The notes below the pieces were generated by a model that was given only the letters and a program-made list of their open reading frames with translations, ran no database searches and had not been told where the DNA came from. From assembly GCA_937914675.1 (NCBI GenBank), contig CALDOC010000196.1, positions 1 to 12,868 of the forward strand: DNA of 12,868 nt. The letters are read 5' to 3'. Positions 1-5,568 of the stretch are shown here, piece after piece. Each line of letters opens with the position of its first letter. The stretch's first letter is position 1. The stretch is from an uncultured Sulfurimonas sp. Its GTDB lineage: Bacteria > Campylobacterota > Campylobacteria > Campylobacterales > Sulfurimonadaceae. The position numbers and the translations under genes were made by a program.

Positions 1-174
1 GTCTATCGTAGGGAAATAAGCGCTTTTTTTAGACGCCAACTCTTTGGCTCGCGATTGTTCGTTGTACTGTTTTGAGAGAATCAAATCGTTGTTGGTCGTC
101 GCCAACTCTATCAAATCTTTTAAACTCTCCGCGTTTAAAAAGAGTGGTAGCAAAAGAAATAGTACTCGTATCAT
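1..174 (-). CDS. TolC-like outer membrane efflux protein, N-terminal fragment (3' end beyond window)
   Basis: Fifty-eight codons are visible before the gene leaves the left edge. The start is an ATG at 174-172. It begins with a basic residue and a hydrophobic run (MIRVLFLLLPLFLNA) that looks like a Sec signal peptide with cleavage near residue 15. Next comes SLKDLIELATTNNDLILSKQ, and after a charged stretch SAYFPTID. This pattern (a short helix with L-x-x-A-x-x-N-N, about 30 helical residues, then YFP-[TS]-[IL]-D) is typical of the first helices of the outer-membrane efflux protein family (OEP/TolC). Such proteins form the exit duct of tripartite pumps. The ATG overlaps the TGA of the TetR gene (ATGA), and an AGAGG ribosome site sits seven bases upstream inside that gene, so the two are co-translated. 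Membrane-fusion and inner-membrane pump genes would be expected further downstream, outside the window. The short visible length is the main uncertainty. Confidence 0.75.
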   Translation of the reverse strand, partial: MIRVLFLLLPLFLNAESLKDLIELATTNNDLILSKQYNEQSRAKELASKKSAYFPTID

Positions 175-767
175 TTTTTCACCTCTATAAGTTCAAAGAG
201 CGTGTCAAAGAAAGTGTCAAGCTCAAATTTTAAATCGTCTATGGTGGTCGTTACTTCCTTTGAGATAAAAAGACCCTCTCCAATGACAAAAAGACCTCTG
301 GCCAATTTTTTTGAAGAAACAAGGAGTTCGCCTTTGTCTATGCCTTCTTGTATGACCTCTTCAAACCACTCAAAATACGTAGTCGCGCATTTGCTTTGAA
401 AAGTAATCATTTCGGGATTTGGAGAGACGAGAGAGATGGAGACAAACTCTTTGTAGAGTTTTCGGAGCTGTTCGTTCTCTTTGTCGTAAAAGACGTAAAA
501 GAAAAGTTTGATTTTCTCTTTTGAAGAGTTTAACGTTTGCATTTTTGCATGTTTTGCTTGATTGTGTTCTTGAAGCAGGATGTTGACTATCTCGAAAACT
601 ATCTCTTCTTTGTTGTTGAAGTATTCATAAATGGTTCCCTTGCCAACCCCAGCGGTTTTCGCAACCTCCGCGATAGTCAACTCTTTTATGGAGTTATTTA
701 CAAACAGTTCTTTGCATGAGAGCGCTATGTCTTTTTTTTTCTGTACTTTGTCCACTATGATTGCCAA
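171..767 (-). CDS. TetR/AcrR-family transcriptional repressor, probably of the adjacent efflux operon
   Basis: This is a 198-residue protein of normal TetR size. The N-terminal helix-turn-helix spans about residues 28-56 (KELTIAEVAKTAGVGKGTIY followed by EYFNNKEEI), which matches the family signature of T-I-x-x-V-A-x-x-A-G-V-x-x-G-T-[IL]-Y-x-[YH]-F-x-[NS]-K. The remaining helical part is the variable ligand/dimer domain, so the inducer cannot be read from sequence. I start it at the TTG at 767-765 because GGAG (776-773) lies five bases upstream and the DNA-binding domain begins shortly after. The frame stays open to another TTG at 806, but that codon lies inside the putative operator and lacks a ribosome site. 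The gene ends in an ATGA overlap with the TolC-like gene, the usual arrangement for a local repressor of a multidrug or solvent efflux pump that also represses itself. Confidence 0.9.
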   Translation of the reverse strand: MAIIVDKVQKKKDIALSCKELFVNNSIKELTIAEVAKTAGVGKGTIYEYFNNKEEIVFEIVNILLQEHNQAKHAKMQTLNSSKEKIKLFFYVFYDKENEQLRKLYKEFVSISLVSPNPEMITFQSKCATTYFEWFEEVIQEGIDKGELLVSSKKLARGLFVIGEGLFISKEVTTTIDDLKFELDTFFDTLFELIEVKK

Positions 768-788
768 AAATACTCCTTTGTTTAAGAA

Positions 789-805
789 TGACCGACTGAC
801 AGTCA
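789..805. promoter_or_regulatory. Putative TetR-family operator
   Basis: The plus strand reads TGACCGACTGACAGTCA. It holds a perfect 11-bp core palindrome around a central base (GACTG-A-CAGTC, 794-804), and the 17-bp unit also has TGAC/GTCA ends. Sites built from TGAC/GTCA half-sites are common for TetR-family efflux regulators. It lies between the likely -10 box (818-813) and the repressor start codon, over or just after the transcription start, where a bound repressor would block its own operon. The binding partner is inferred from adjacency. Confidence 0.5.
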
Positions 806-812
806 ATCCAGG

Positions 813-818
813 AGTATA
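813..818 (-). promoter_or_regulatory. Putative -10 box for the TetR-TolC operon
   Basis: The minus strand reads TATACT within TATATACTCC, 46 bases before the chosen TTG start and 7 bases upstream of the operator-like palindrome. No convincing -35 hexamer is present at 17 bases (TTATTT at 841-836). Weak -35 boxes are common in Campylobacterota promoters. The call rests on the -10 match and its position relative to the operator. Confidence 0.4.
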
Positions 819-829
819 TAAGAAGTAAG

Positions 830-863
830 CTTAAAAAATAAGTAAAATCAATCATCGCTGATT
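830..863 (-). terminator. Possible weak intrinsic terminator after the amt unit
   Basis: On the minus strand the end of the CZB-like gene holds AATCA-GCGA-TGATT (863-850), a five-pair stem with a GNRA-type loop. It is followed by a T-rich stretch ending in six Ts (849-830). The stem is short and AT-rich, so it would be inefficient. Some transcripts may read through into the TetR gene. Confidence 0.3.
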
Positions 864-1390
864 AAACTTCCTCTATAGTATCTCTGCGTCTTTATTTCAA
901 CGCTCTCTTCTTTGATGAAAATCGTCTCTTTCGCATAGAGACCTTCAAATTTTTCTTCACCGTTCGCTTGCACTTGATTCTCGTAAACTCGCAATTTGTT
1001 GGTGAGTTGATCTGATTTTTTGACCAACTCTTCATAGTAGTGTTCTGAGAGTTTTAAATCATCGACAGACACTTTATTTATGCCAAAAACGGAGCTAAGC
1101 AGGCTACTGTTTTTGGTATTGAAAAGTCGATGATATATTTTGTGATAGAGGGAGTAGCACTCGTTAAACATCTCTTCCACGTCTATGAGCGCCGCTTTGC
1201 TATTGATCGTTGACAAAAGTATCGCTTCTTCGTTGAGCCAAACGCCGAAGGGCGACTCTGATTGATTTAAAGCGACCAAATCTTTGTTTTTTTCAAAACC
1301 AGAGACCATAACTTTGACCGCGTTTAGCCATTTGCCGTGTTCGGCGCGAGCTTTTCTGACGCTAGCTACGTATCTGTCTTTATCATTCAT
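848..1390 (-). CDS. CZB-like (chemoreceptor zinc-binding-like) protein lacking the cysteine ligand, co-expressed with Amt
   Basis: The protein has 180 residues and no signal peptide or membrane segment. Residues 18-87 follow the CZB pattern H-x-x-W ... C-x-F-G-x-W ... H-x-x-x-H: H18-G-K-W21, then S46-P-F-G-V-W51, then H83-K-I-Y-H87. The expected zinc-ligand cysteine is Ser46, and the last spacer is 31 residues, slightly longer than usual. The 3-His site could still bind metal weakly, or the domain may be purely structural. Residues about 105-140 look helical or coiled-coil. I start at the ATG at 1390-1388, eight bases after an AAAGG ribosome site that lies in the last codons of amt and leaving a four-base gap after its stop. 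The in-frame ATG at 1441 would overlap amt by 47 bases. CZB domains usually sense zinc or redox state in receptors and diguanylate cyclases. A stand-alone copy behind an ammonium transporter suggests, by inference only, a sensory or regulatory partner for Amt. Confidence 0.6.
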   Translation of the reverse strand: MNDKDRYVASVRKARAEHGKWLNAVKVMVSGFEKNKDLVALNQSESPFGVWLNEEAILLSTINSKAALIDVEEMFNECYSLYHKIYHRLFNTKNSSLLSSVFGINKVSVDDLKLSEHYYEELVKKSDQLTNKLRVYENQVQANGEEKFEGLYAKETIFIKEESVEIKTQRYYRGSLISDD

Positions 1391-1394
1391 GAGT

Positions 1395-2609
1395 TTAACC
1401 TTTTTTTGAAAACTCTGGATAAGCTTCCAATCCTGTTTCATGAACGTCGACGCCGTCTAGCTCATGTTTGGCGTCCACGCGAATGCCAATGGAGATTTTA
1501 ATCAGGTACCATAAAATAAACGAGGCGCTAAACGTAAAGAGACCAACGATGAGCACGCCTTTGAGTTGCATGAAAAAAGTCACTTCTGGATTCCAAATAG
1601 ATACCGCCAAAGTTCCCCAAATACCGTTTACGAGATGAACGGAAAGAGCTCCAACAGGGTCGTCAATCTGCAGTTTGTCAAAGAAAATGATTGAAAACAC
1701 GACTAAAATCCCAGCGACGAAACCATCCACGGACGCGGCTAGCATACCCATGTTTGGCGCGGCGGTGACGGCGACAAGACCAGCGAGCGCGCCGTTTAAA
1801 ACCATGGTTAAATCTACTTTTTTATATAAAATTTGCGTTAAAATCGCCGCGGTGACGGCTCCAAACGACGCGGCCATGTTTGTCGCCGCAAAAACGGCGG
1901 CGATAGAATCGACGTTCTCTTTCGTCCCCATCGCCAAAACGGAACCGCCATTGAAACCAAACCATCCCAACCACAAAATAAACGTCCCTAAAGTGGCGAG
2001 AGGAAGGGATGAGCCCAAAATCGGATTCACCTGCCCTCGGGAGTTGTATTTTCCCTGTCTGGCGCCAAGAAGCAAAACTCCCGCCAAAGCCGCCCAGCCG
2101 CCAACCGAATGCACGACGGTGGAACCGGCGAAATCGCTAAATCCTTCCATTAATCCGCCAAGGGAAGAGCCACCCCAAGACCAATGTCCTTGAATCGGAT
2201 AAATGACGGCGGTTAAAACGGCCACAAATATTAAGAAACCCCAAATTTTTATCCGCTCGGCGACAACGCCTGAAATGACGGAAGCGGCCGTCGCGACGAA
2301 TACGACTTGGAAAAAGAAGTCCGCCATGAGAGAGTGATCGCCATAGCTAATCCCATTCAAGACGAAGTTGAAATCACCCATAAAACTGCCACCGCCGCCA
2401 TACATTAGATTGTAACCGATGAGATAAAACATGATGGATGAAACGGCGTAAAGCAACATGTTTTTTAATAAAATGACCACGCTATTTTTTGATCTGGTCA
2501 ATCCCGCTTCCAACATGGCGAATCCCGCCGCCATCCACATAACTAACGCTCCCGCGAAAAGCATTAAAAAACTTGTCAATATATATTGAACGTCTGCAAA
2601 ATTTTCCAT
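1395..2609 (-). CDS. amt: Ammonium transporter (Amt/MEP/Rh family)
   Basis: This inner-membrane channel/transporter conducts ammonium (as NH3 plus H+) through a trimer of 11-helix subunits. Its 404 residues match the family's usual length. Visible signatures are AGFAMLEAGLTRSKN near residues 28-42, DFAGSTVVHSVGG, WLGWFGFNGGS, NGALAGLVAVTAAP and HLVNGIWGTLA. The twin pore histidines are His167 and His325, equivalent to His168 and His318 of E. coli AmtB, and Asp159 matches the conserved AmtB Asp160. There is no long cleavable signal peptide. The start ATG follows AAGGAAGAG at a good distance. No GlnK/PII gene is adjacent, although amt is often paired with one; a CZB-like gene follows after four bases instead. 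A consensus -10 box and a large palindrome lie upstream, so expression is probably regulated separately from the SHOCT gene in front. Confidence 0.97.
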   Translation of the reverse strand: MENFADVQYILTSFLMLFAGALVMWMAAGFAMLEAGLTRSKNSVVILLKNMLLYAVSSIMFYLIGYNLMYGGGGSFMGDFNFVLNGISYGDHSLMADFFFQVVFVATAASVISGVVAERIKIWGFLIFVAVLTAVIYPIQGHWSWGGSSLGGLMEGFSDFAGSTVVHSVGGWAALAGVLLLGARQGKYNSRGQVNPILGSSLPLATLGTFILWLGWFGFNGGSVLAMGTKENVDSIAAVFAATNMAASFGAVTAAILTQILYKKVDLTMVLNGALAGLVAVTAAPNMGMLAASVDGFVAGILVVFSIIFFDKLQIDDPVGALSVHLVNGIWGTLAVSIWNPEVTFFMQLKGVLIVGLFTFSASFILWYLIKISIGIRVDAKHELDGVDVHETGLEAYPEFSKKG

Positions 2610-2642
2610 TAAACTCTTCCTTTTTATAAAATATCAAAGGGA

Positions 2643-2648
2643 ATTATA
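2643..2648 (-). promoter_or_regulatory. -10 box of the amt promoter
   Basis: The minus strand reads TATAAT, a perfect match, 33 bases before the amt ATG. The hexamer 17 bases upstream (TTATAC, 2671-2666) is a poor -35 and overlaps the end of the 20-bp palindrome. This is consistent with a promoter that needs an activator. Confidence 0.55.
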
Positions 2649-2667
2649 ACTTAGATAACCTAGCGGT

Positions 2668-2687
2668 ATAAGCAATATATTGCTTAT
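2668..2687. promoter_or_regulatory. Perfect 20-bp palindrome in the amt promoter, likely operator
   Basis: The sequence ATAAGCAATATATTGCTTAT is identical to its reverse complement over all 20 bases. With the -10 at 2648-2643 the transcription start should be near 2636, placing the palindrome centre near -41. That is a classic position for an activator binding next to RNA polymerase, such as a CRP/FNR-family dimer, or for a repressor over the -35. It does not match the FNR consensus TTGAT-N4-ATCAA. It has no loop and no adjacent T-tract in the minus-strand direction, so a terminator is less likely. The cognate regulator is unknown. Confidence 0.55.
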
Positions 2688-2765
2688 TTTTTAGTCATAG
2701 TTTCAAGAAGTTAGCTTAATTTTCAAAACGCCTTGTATTTTTTCCAATATCCATTAATGGCGTAT

Positions 2766-3554
2766 TTAAATTCTACTTAATAGTTCGGTTTTTTTTGAAT
2801 AGAATTCGTCATCGGAGAGAATGCCCGCTTTATGAAGGCTAGAAAGTTTTTCTATCATCTCTATGATTCCCTCTGTTGATTTTGAGGTTTCATTGTTTTG
2901 AGTAACGCTCTCAGCTGCGTTGTTTTGCGCAACGGGTTGGGGAACCACAAAGTTATTGTTGGATTCTTGGAGAAAATTGTTTTGAGGAGCGTTTTGGAGA
3001 GAGTTACTTCCATAAACGACGGGCAGAGACGCGACGGCTATCGTTCCGTATTGGCTGCTAAAAGTGAGCGAGGCGTCTCCTCCTTGTTGCTGAGAAACGC
3101 CACTAACGTTATTGTCGAGCGTGTTATAGACGGTTACTTCTCCGTTGCGTTCAACCGCAAGTCTGTTTGGAAACACCGCGTAGCGCACGTTGTTTTGTCC
3201 ACCACTGCTAAATGGAGAACCCAAATTTAAACTCGTTGGCCACCATTGGTTGCTTTCTCTGGTTCCTGCGGGCGCGATAGGAAAAATTTGCGTATTTGAC
3301 AAAGCGTTGGAGATGTCGCTACATAGATTGTTTACGGTGTTTTTTAGGCCGTTGTTAAACATGTCTCCAACCATTGTCATGCCGCCTCTCATCCATTGAC
3401 CCGAGCCGCCGAGTTGCGGAGAATTAAACTGCGCCATGGTTCCACCGCCGTTGTTTACGGCTCCAATCATATATATAACGGTATCTGTACTTAAATTGTA
3501 TCTGTTGGCTAAATCATTTACTAGATTTTGCCCTTGTGGCGTAAGTTTTTGCAT
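2766..3554 (-). CDS. SHOCT-domain protein of unknown function
   Basis: The protein has 262 residues and no signal peptide or membrane helix. The C-terminal 32 residues or so (IEMIEKLSSLHKAGILSDDEF and on) form a SHOCT domain, a short two-helix module of the type I-x-x-L-x-x-L-x-x-x-G-[IL]-[IL]-[ST]-x-[ED]-E-[FY]. Residues 1-90 resemble the conserved N-terminal half of a SHOCT protein family I recognise by pattern (LTPQGQNLV, GTMAQFNSPQLGGSGQW, GGMTMVGDMFNNGLK). A middle segment at about 105-182 (YAVFPNRLAVERNGEVTVYN and on) looks beta-rich. The linker at about 183-228 is rich in Asn and Gln, with repeated QNN triplets, and is probably disordered. SHOCT domains occur as oligomerising or targeting tails; no enzyme activity is known for this family to my knowledge. 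The start ATG follows AAGGAA. The gene is divergent from the transglutaminase block across a 186-bp shared promoter region. Confidence 0.7.
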   Translation of the reverse strand: MQKLTPQGQNLVNDLANRYNLSTDTVIYMIGAVNNGGGTMAQFNSPQLGGSGQWMRGGMTMVGDMFNNGLKNTVNNLCSDISNALSNTQIFPIAPAGTRESNQWWPTSLNLGSPFSSGGQNNVRYAVFPNRLAVERNGEVTVYNTLDNNVSGVSQQQGGDASLTFSSQYGTIAVASLPVVYGSNSLQNAPQNNFLQESNNNFVVPQPVAQNNAAESVTQNNETSKSTEGIIEMIEKLSSLHKAGILSDDEFYSKKTELLSRI

Positions 3555-3617
3555 ATTTGTTCCTTAATTTACATTGGTTTCATTTCTAATTTGGCGAGGT
3601 TCATGGAGAGCGTTTAA

Positions 3618-3623
3618 ATTATA
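3618..3623 (-). promoter_or_regulatory. Putative -10 box for the SHOCT gene
   Basis: The minus strand reads TATAAT, 63 bases before the ATG. The -35 position at 17 bases holds only TATGAA (3646-3641). A second candidate, TGG-TAAAAT, lies just upstream. The rest of the 3555-3740 intergenic region is AT-rich, and I see no other strong element on this strand. Confidence 0.4.
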
Positions 3624-3693
3624 AATGCCATTTTACCATATTCATAGCTTAAATATTAAACAGAGTTATTCGTAAATATATAAGAAGTAATAC

Positions 3694-3699
3694 TATACT
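3694..3699 (+). promoter_or_regulatory. Putative -10 box for the transglutaminase tandem
   Basis: TATACT lies 41 bases before the ATG at 3741, with no recognisable -35. It sits inside a loose inverted arrangement (GTAA-N8-TTAC, 3687-3702, flanked by TCGTAA at 3670 and TTACGA at 3699) that could be a regulator site but is weak. The call depends on the -10 match and spacing alone. Confidence 0.35.
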
Positions 3700-3740
3700 T
3701 ACGATTAAACTTAGTGTAGAATGAGTAAAGGAAATAAAAT

Positions 3741-4532
3741 ATGTTGTTATATGCAAGTTGTGATTTGAAATTTGACATCGTTACGCCAACGCCTTTTGTT
3801 CTGATGTTGCGTCCACGCAGTGGCGCAAATCAGTGGATTTCCTATGAAGAGTATAAAATCACCCCAAGCGTGCCCGTGTTTGAATTTACCGACATCTACG
3901 GAAATCTTTGTCAGAGATTAATCGCTCCCGTTGGAAATTTTTCCATCCACACCGCCGCAAAAGTGACGACGGCCCATACCATAGACCAAGTTCAAGGAGC
4001 CCCTTTCGTGGAGATACAAAACCTTCCCGAATCGGTGCTCATGTATCTTTTGCCAAGCCGTTATTGCGAGTCGGACCGATTTGCTCAGATGACTTCGGAA
4101 ATAATCGCCAATGAACTTTTGGGTTATAATCAAGTCGTGGCCATAACGAAATGGCTACAAAACAATATCAGTTTTGAGCCTAACGTTAGCGACGCCCTCG
4201 TCTCGGCGATAGAAGTGAACGCTAGGAAGTATGGGGTGTGCAGAGATTTGTCTCATCTAGGAATCGCCATGTGTCGAAGCATTAGCATTCCCGCACGAAT
4301 GGTTGTCGGATATCTTCACGGCCTAGAACCCATGGATTTGCACGCTTGGTTTGAGGTTTACGTTGGAGACAGATGGTACTTGTTTGACGCGACGCAAACT
4401 CAAGTCAAAGGTGGATACGTCGCAATCGGTTATGGTCGCGACGCGGCGGACGTCGCGATTTACAATCAGTTTGGACCAAGCCTGTACCCATCTTCGCAAT
4501 ACGTTCGCGTTGAGCGGATTGAAAATAACTAA
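3741..4532 (+). CDS. Transglutaminase-like (papain-fold) protein, divergent N-domain
   Basis: The protein has 263 residues and no signal peptide. Residues 1-90 form a beta-rich domain with LRPRSGANQW and FTDIYGNLCQRLIAP. This corresponds to the usual bacterial transglutaminase N-domain, but it begins without the Y-x-[IV]-x-H-x-T-x-Y-x-Y motif seen in the other copies in this locus. The catalytic core at about 125-225 carries Cys167 in KYGVCRDLSH, His201 in DLHAWFEVYV and Asp216 in RWYLFDATQ, so the triad is intact. Bacterial members of this fold act mostly as proteases/amidases or acyl-transferases rather than true crosslinkers, and the substrate cannot be read. The start ATG follows AAAGGA. 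The next transglutaminase begins 21 bases downstream, so the two are probably co-transcribed from the promoter near 3694. Confidence 0.88.
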   Translation: MLLYASCDLKFDIVTPTPFVLMLRPRSGANQWISYEEYKITPSVPVFEFTDIYGNLCQRLIAPVGNFSIHTAAKVTTAHTIDQVQGAPFVEIQNLPESVLMYLLPSRYCESDRFAQMTSEIIANELLGYNQVVAITKWLQNNISFEPNVSDALVSAIEVNARKYGVCRDLSHLGIAMCRSISIPARMVVGYLHGLEPMDLHAWFEVYVGDRWYLFDATQTQVKGGYVAIGYGRDAADVAIYNQFGPSLYPSSQYVRVERIENN

Positions 4533-4553
4533 ACTTTTATACGAGGATTACAT

Positions 4554-5405
4554 ATGAAGCGTTATAAAATCATTCACCGCACTTATTACAACTATTCCGC
4601 CAGCGTTACGCTTGGCGAACACCGTCTGCTACTGCGTCCGAGAGAAGACCATGAACTGAGAATCGAATCCTTTATTTTAAAAAGCGCGCCCGAAGCTAAA
4701 ACGCTTTGGCATAGAGACGTTGAGGGCAATTCAGTCGCCATAGCGAGTTTTAGCGAGCCAACGCGCCAACTTTTAATTGAAAGCGAGGTGATTATTCAGC
4801 AATACAACGAATCTCCTCTTGACTTCATAGTTGCTCATTACGCCATCACTTTTCCATTTGAATACAAATCCGAGGATAAATTTTTACTTTCGCCCTACAT
4901 GCAACTGCCAAACAGAGAAACTAGAGAGCTTTTAAATAGTATGATTTACAACGTTTACAAAACAAGCGAACAGATTCAAACGTACACGCTATTGCAACGA
5001 CTCAGCTCGCATATTTACCAAACGTTCTCTTATACGGTAAGAGAAGCGCCCGGAGTGCAGAGCGTTGAACAAACGCTTCGCCTAGGTTCTGGGTCTTGCC
5101 GTGATTTCGCTCTTCTTTTTATGGAAACGGTGAAGTGTTTGGGACTCGCTTCGAGGTTTGTGAGCGGGTATCTTTACGCGCCGCTGATGTCCGCTCAGAT
5201 TGGTTCCACTCATGCGTGGGCGGAGGTTTATTTGCCAGGGGGAGGGTGGAAAGGTTTTGACCCTACCATTGGAGACATTGCGGGAGCCGACCATATCCCC
5301 GTCGCCGTATCAAGACTCGCCGACGCCGTCGCGCCTATCTCCGGTTCTTATGCCGGCGTGGCGGACTCCACTCTTGACGTGGGAGTATGGGTTACTCTCC
5401 TTTAA
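4554..5405 (+). CDS. Transglutaminase-like (papain-fold) protein
   Basis: The 283-residue protein has the standard two-part layout. The N-domain (1-85) starts with MKRYKIIHRTYYNY and has HRLLLRPRE. A linker follows with a PFEY motif near residue 102. The catalytic core has Cys182 (GSGSCRDFALLF), His220 (STHAWAEVYLPGGGW) and Asp236 (GFDPT). The tail (HIPVAVSRLADAVAPISGSY) matches the conserved C-terminal strand region of the family. The PFEY linker and LGSGSCRD motif resemble the transglutaminase part of the 1122-residue fusion downstream (YPFEYKPE, KLGSCRDYAWLF), suggesting the two are closer paralogues than either is to the first copy. The start follows GAGGA. No obvious terminator follows, so read-through into the next gene is possible. 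Confidence 0.93.
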   Translation: MKRYKIIHRTYYNYSASVTLGEHRLLLRPREDHELRIESFILKSAPEAKTLWHRDVEGNSVAIASFSEPTRQLLIESEVIIQQYNESPLDFIVAHYAITFPFEYKSEDKFLLSPYMQLPNRETRELLNSMIYNVYKTSEQIQTYTLLQRLSSHIYQTFSYTVREAPGVQSVEQTLRLGSGSCRDFALLFMETVKCLGLASRFVSGYLYAPLMSAQIGSTHAWAEVYLPGGGWKGFDPTIGDIAGADHIPVAVSRLADAVAPISGSYAGVADSTLDVGVWVTLL

Positions 5406-5467
5406 AGCATTGAGTGTAAAAAATGTTTGAATATTAAGCGTTTAAGAAGATTAAATAGGAGATTAAG

Positions 5468-5476
5468 TGATATAAT
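5468..5476 (+). promoter_or_regulatory. Extended -10 promoter for the DUF2126 / ATP-grasp / transglutaminase operon
   Basis: TGATATAAT is a perfect extended -10 (TGn plus TATAAT), placing the transcript start near 5483 and giving a leader of about 85 bases. Extended -10 promoters need little -35, and none is evident. Two AGATTAA copies lie at 5448 and 5460. The 163-bp gap 5406-5568 also holds a ten-A run (5494-5503) and a small inverted repeat; I see no ORF or RNA gene in it. Confidence 0.55.
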
Positions 5477-5533
5477 AAAAAAACTAAATTTATAAAAAAA
5501 AAAGTATTTGTTAGTAGTATTTCTACATAAATA

Positions 5534-5550
5534 AATTGTAAGTAACAATT
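5534..5550. repeat. Short inverted repeat in the leader of the large operon
   Basis: AATTGT (5534-5539) and ACAATT (5545-5550) are separated by five bases, 18 bases before the ATG. It could be an operator half-site pair or a weak RNA hairpin near the ribosome site. At six pairs in AT-rich DNA it may be chance. Confidence 0.25.
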
Positions 5551-5568
5551 AAATATTAAAGGAAGATT

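Noticed and set aside
1391..1441. Longer N-terminus for the CZB-like protein from the ATG at 1441
   Set aside because: It would overlap amt by 47 bases with no good ribosome site, while the ATG at 1390 has AAAGG at the right spacing.
1675..2193. 172-codon plus-strand open frame opposite amt
   Set aside because: It is antisense to a clear Amt gene, has no ribosome site, and its Pro/Thr/Lys-rich translation looks like the reverse of a hydrophobic membrane protein.
2751..2760. Palindrome CCATTAATGG downstream of the SHOCT gene as a terminator
   Set aside because: It is only ten bases with no loop and no following T-run on the minus strand. It is too short to claim as a terminator or operator.
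3677..3690. 14-base word TATATAAGAAGTAA also present at 815-828
   Set aside because: One exact pair of this length in AT-rich DNA of this size is close to chance expectation, and the two copies have opposite orientation relative to their nearest genes.
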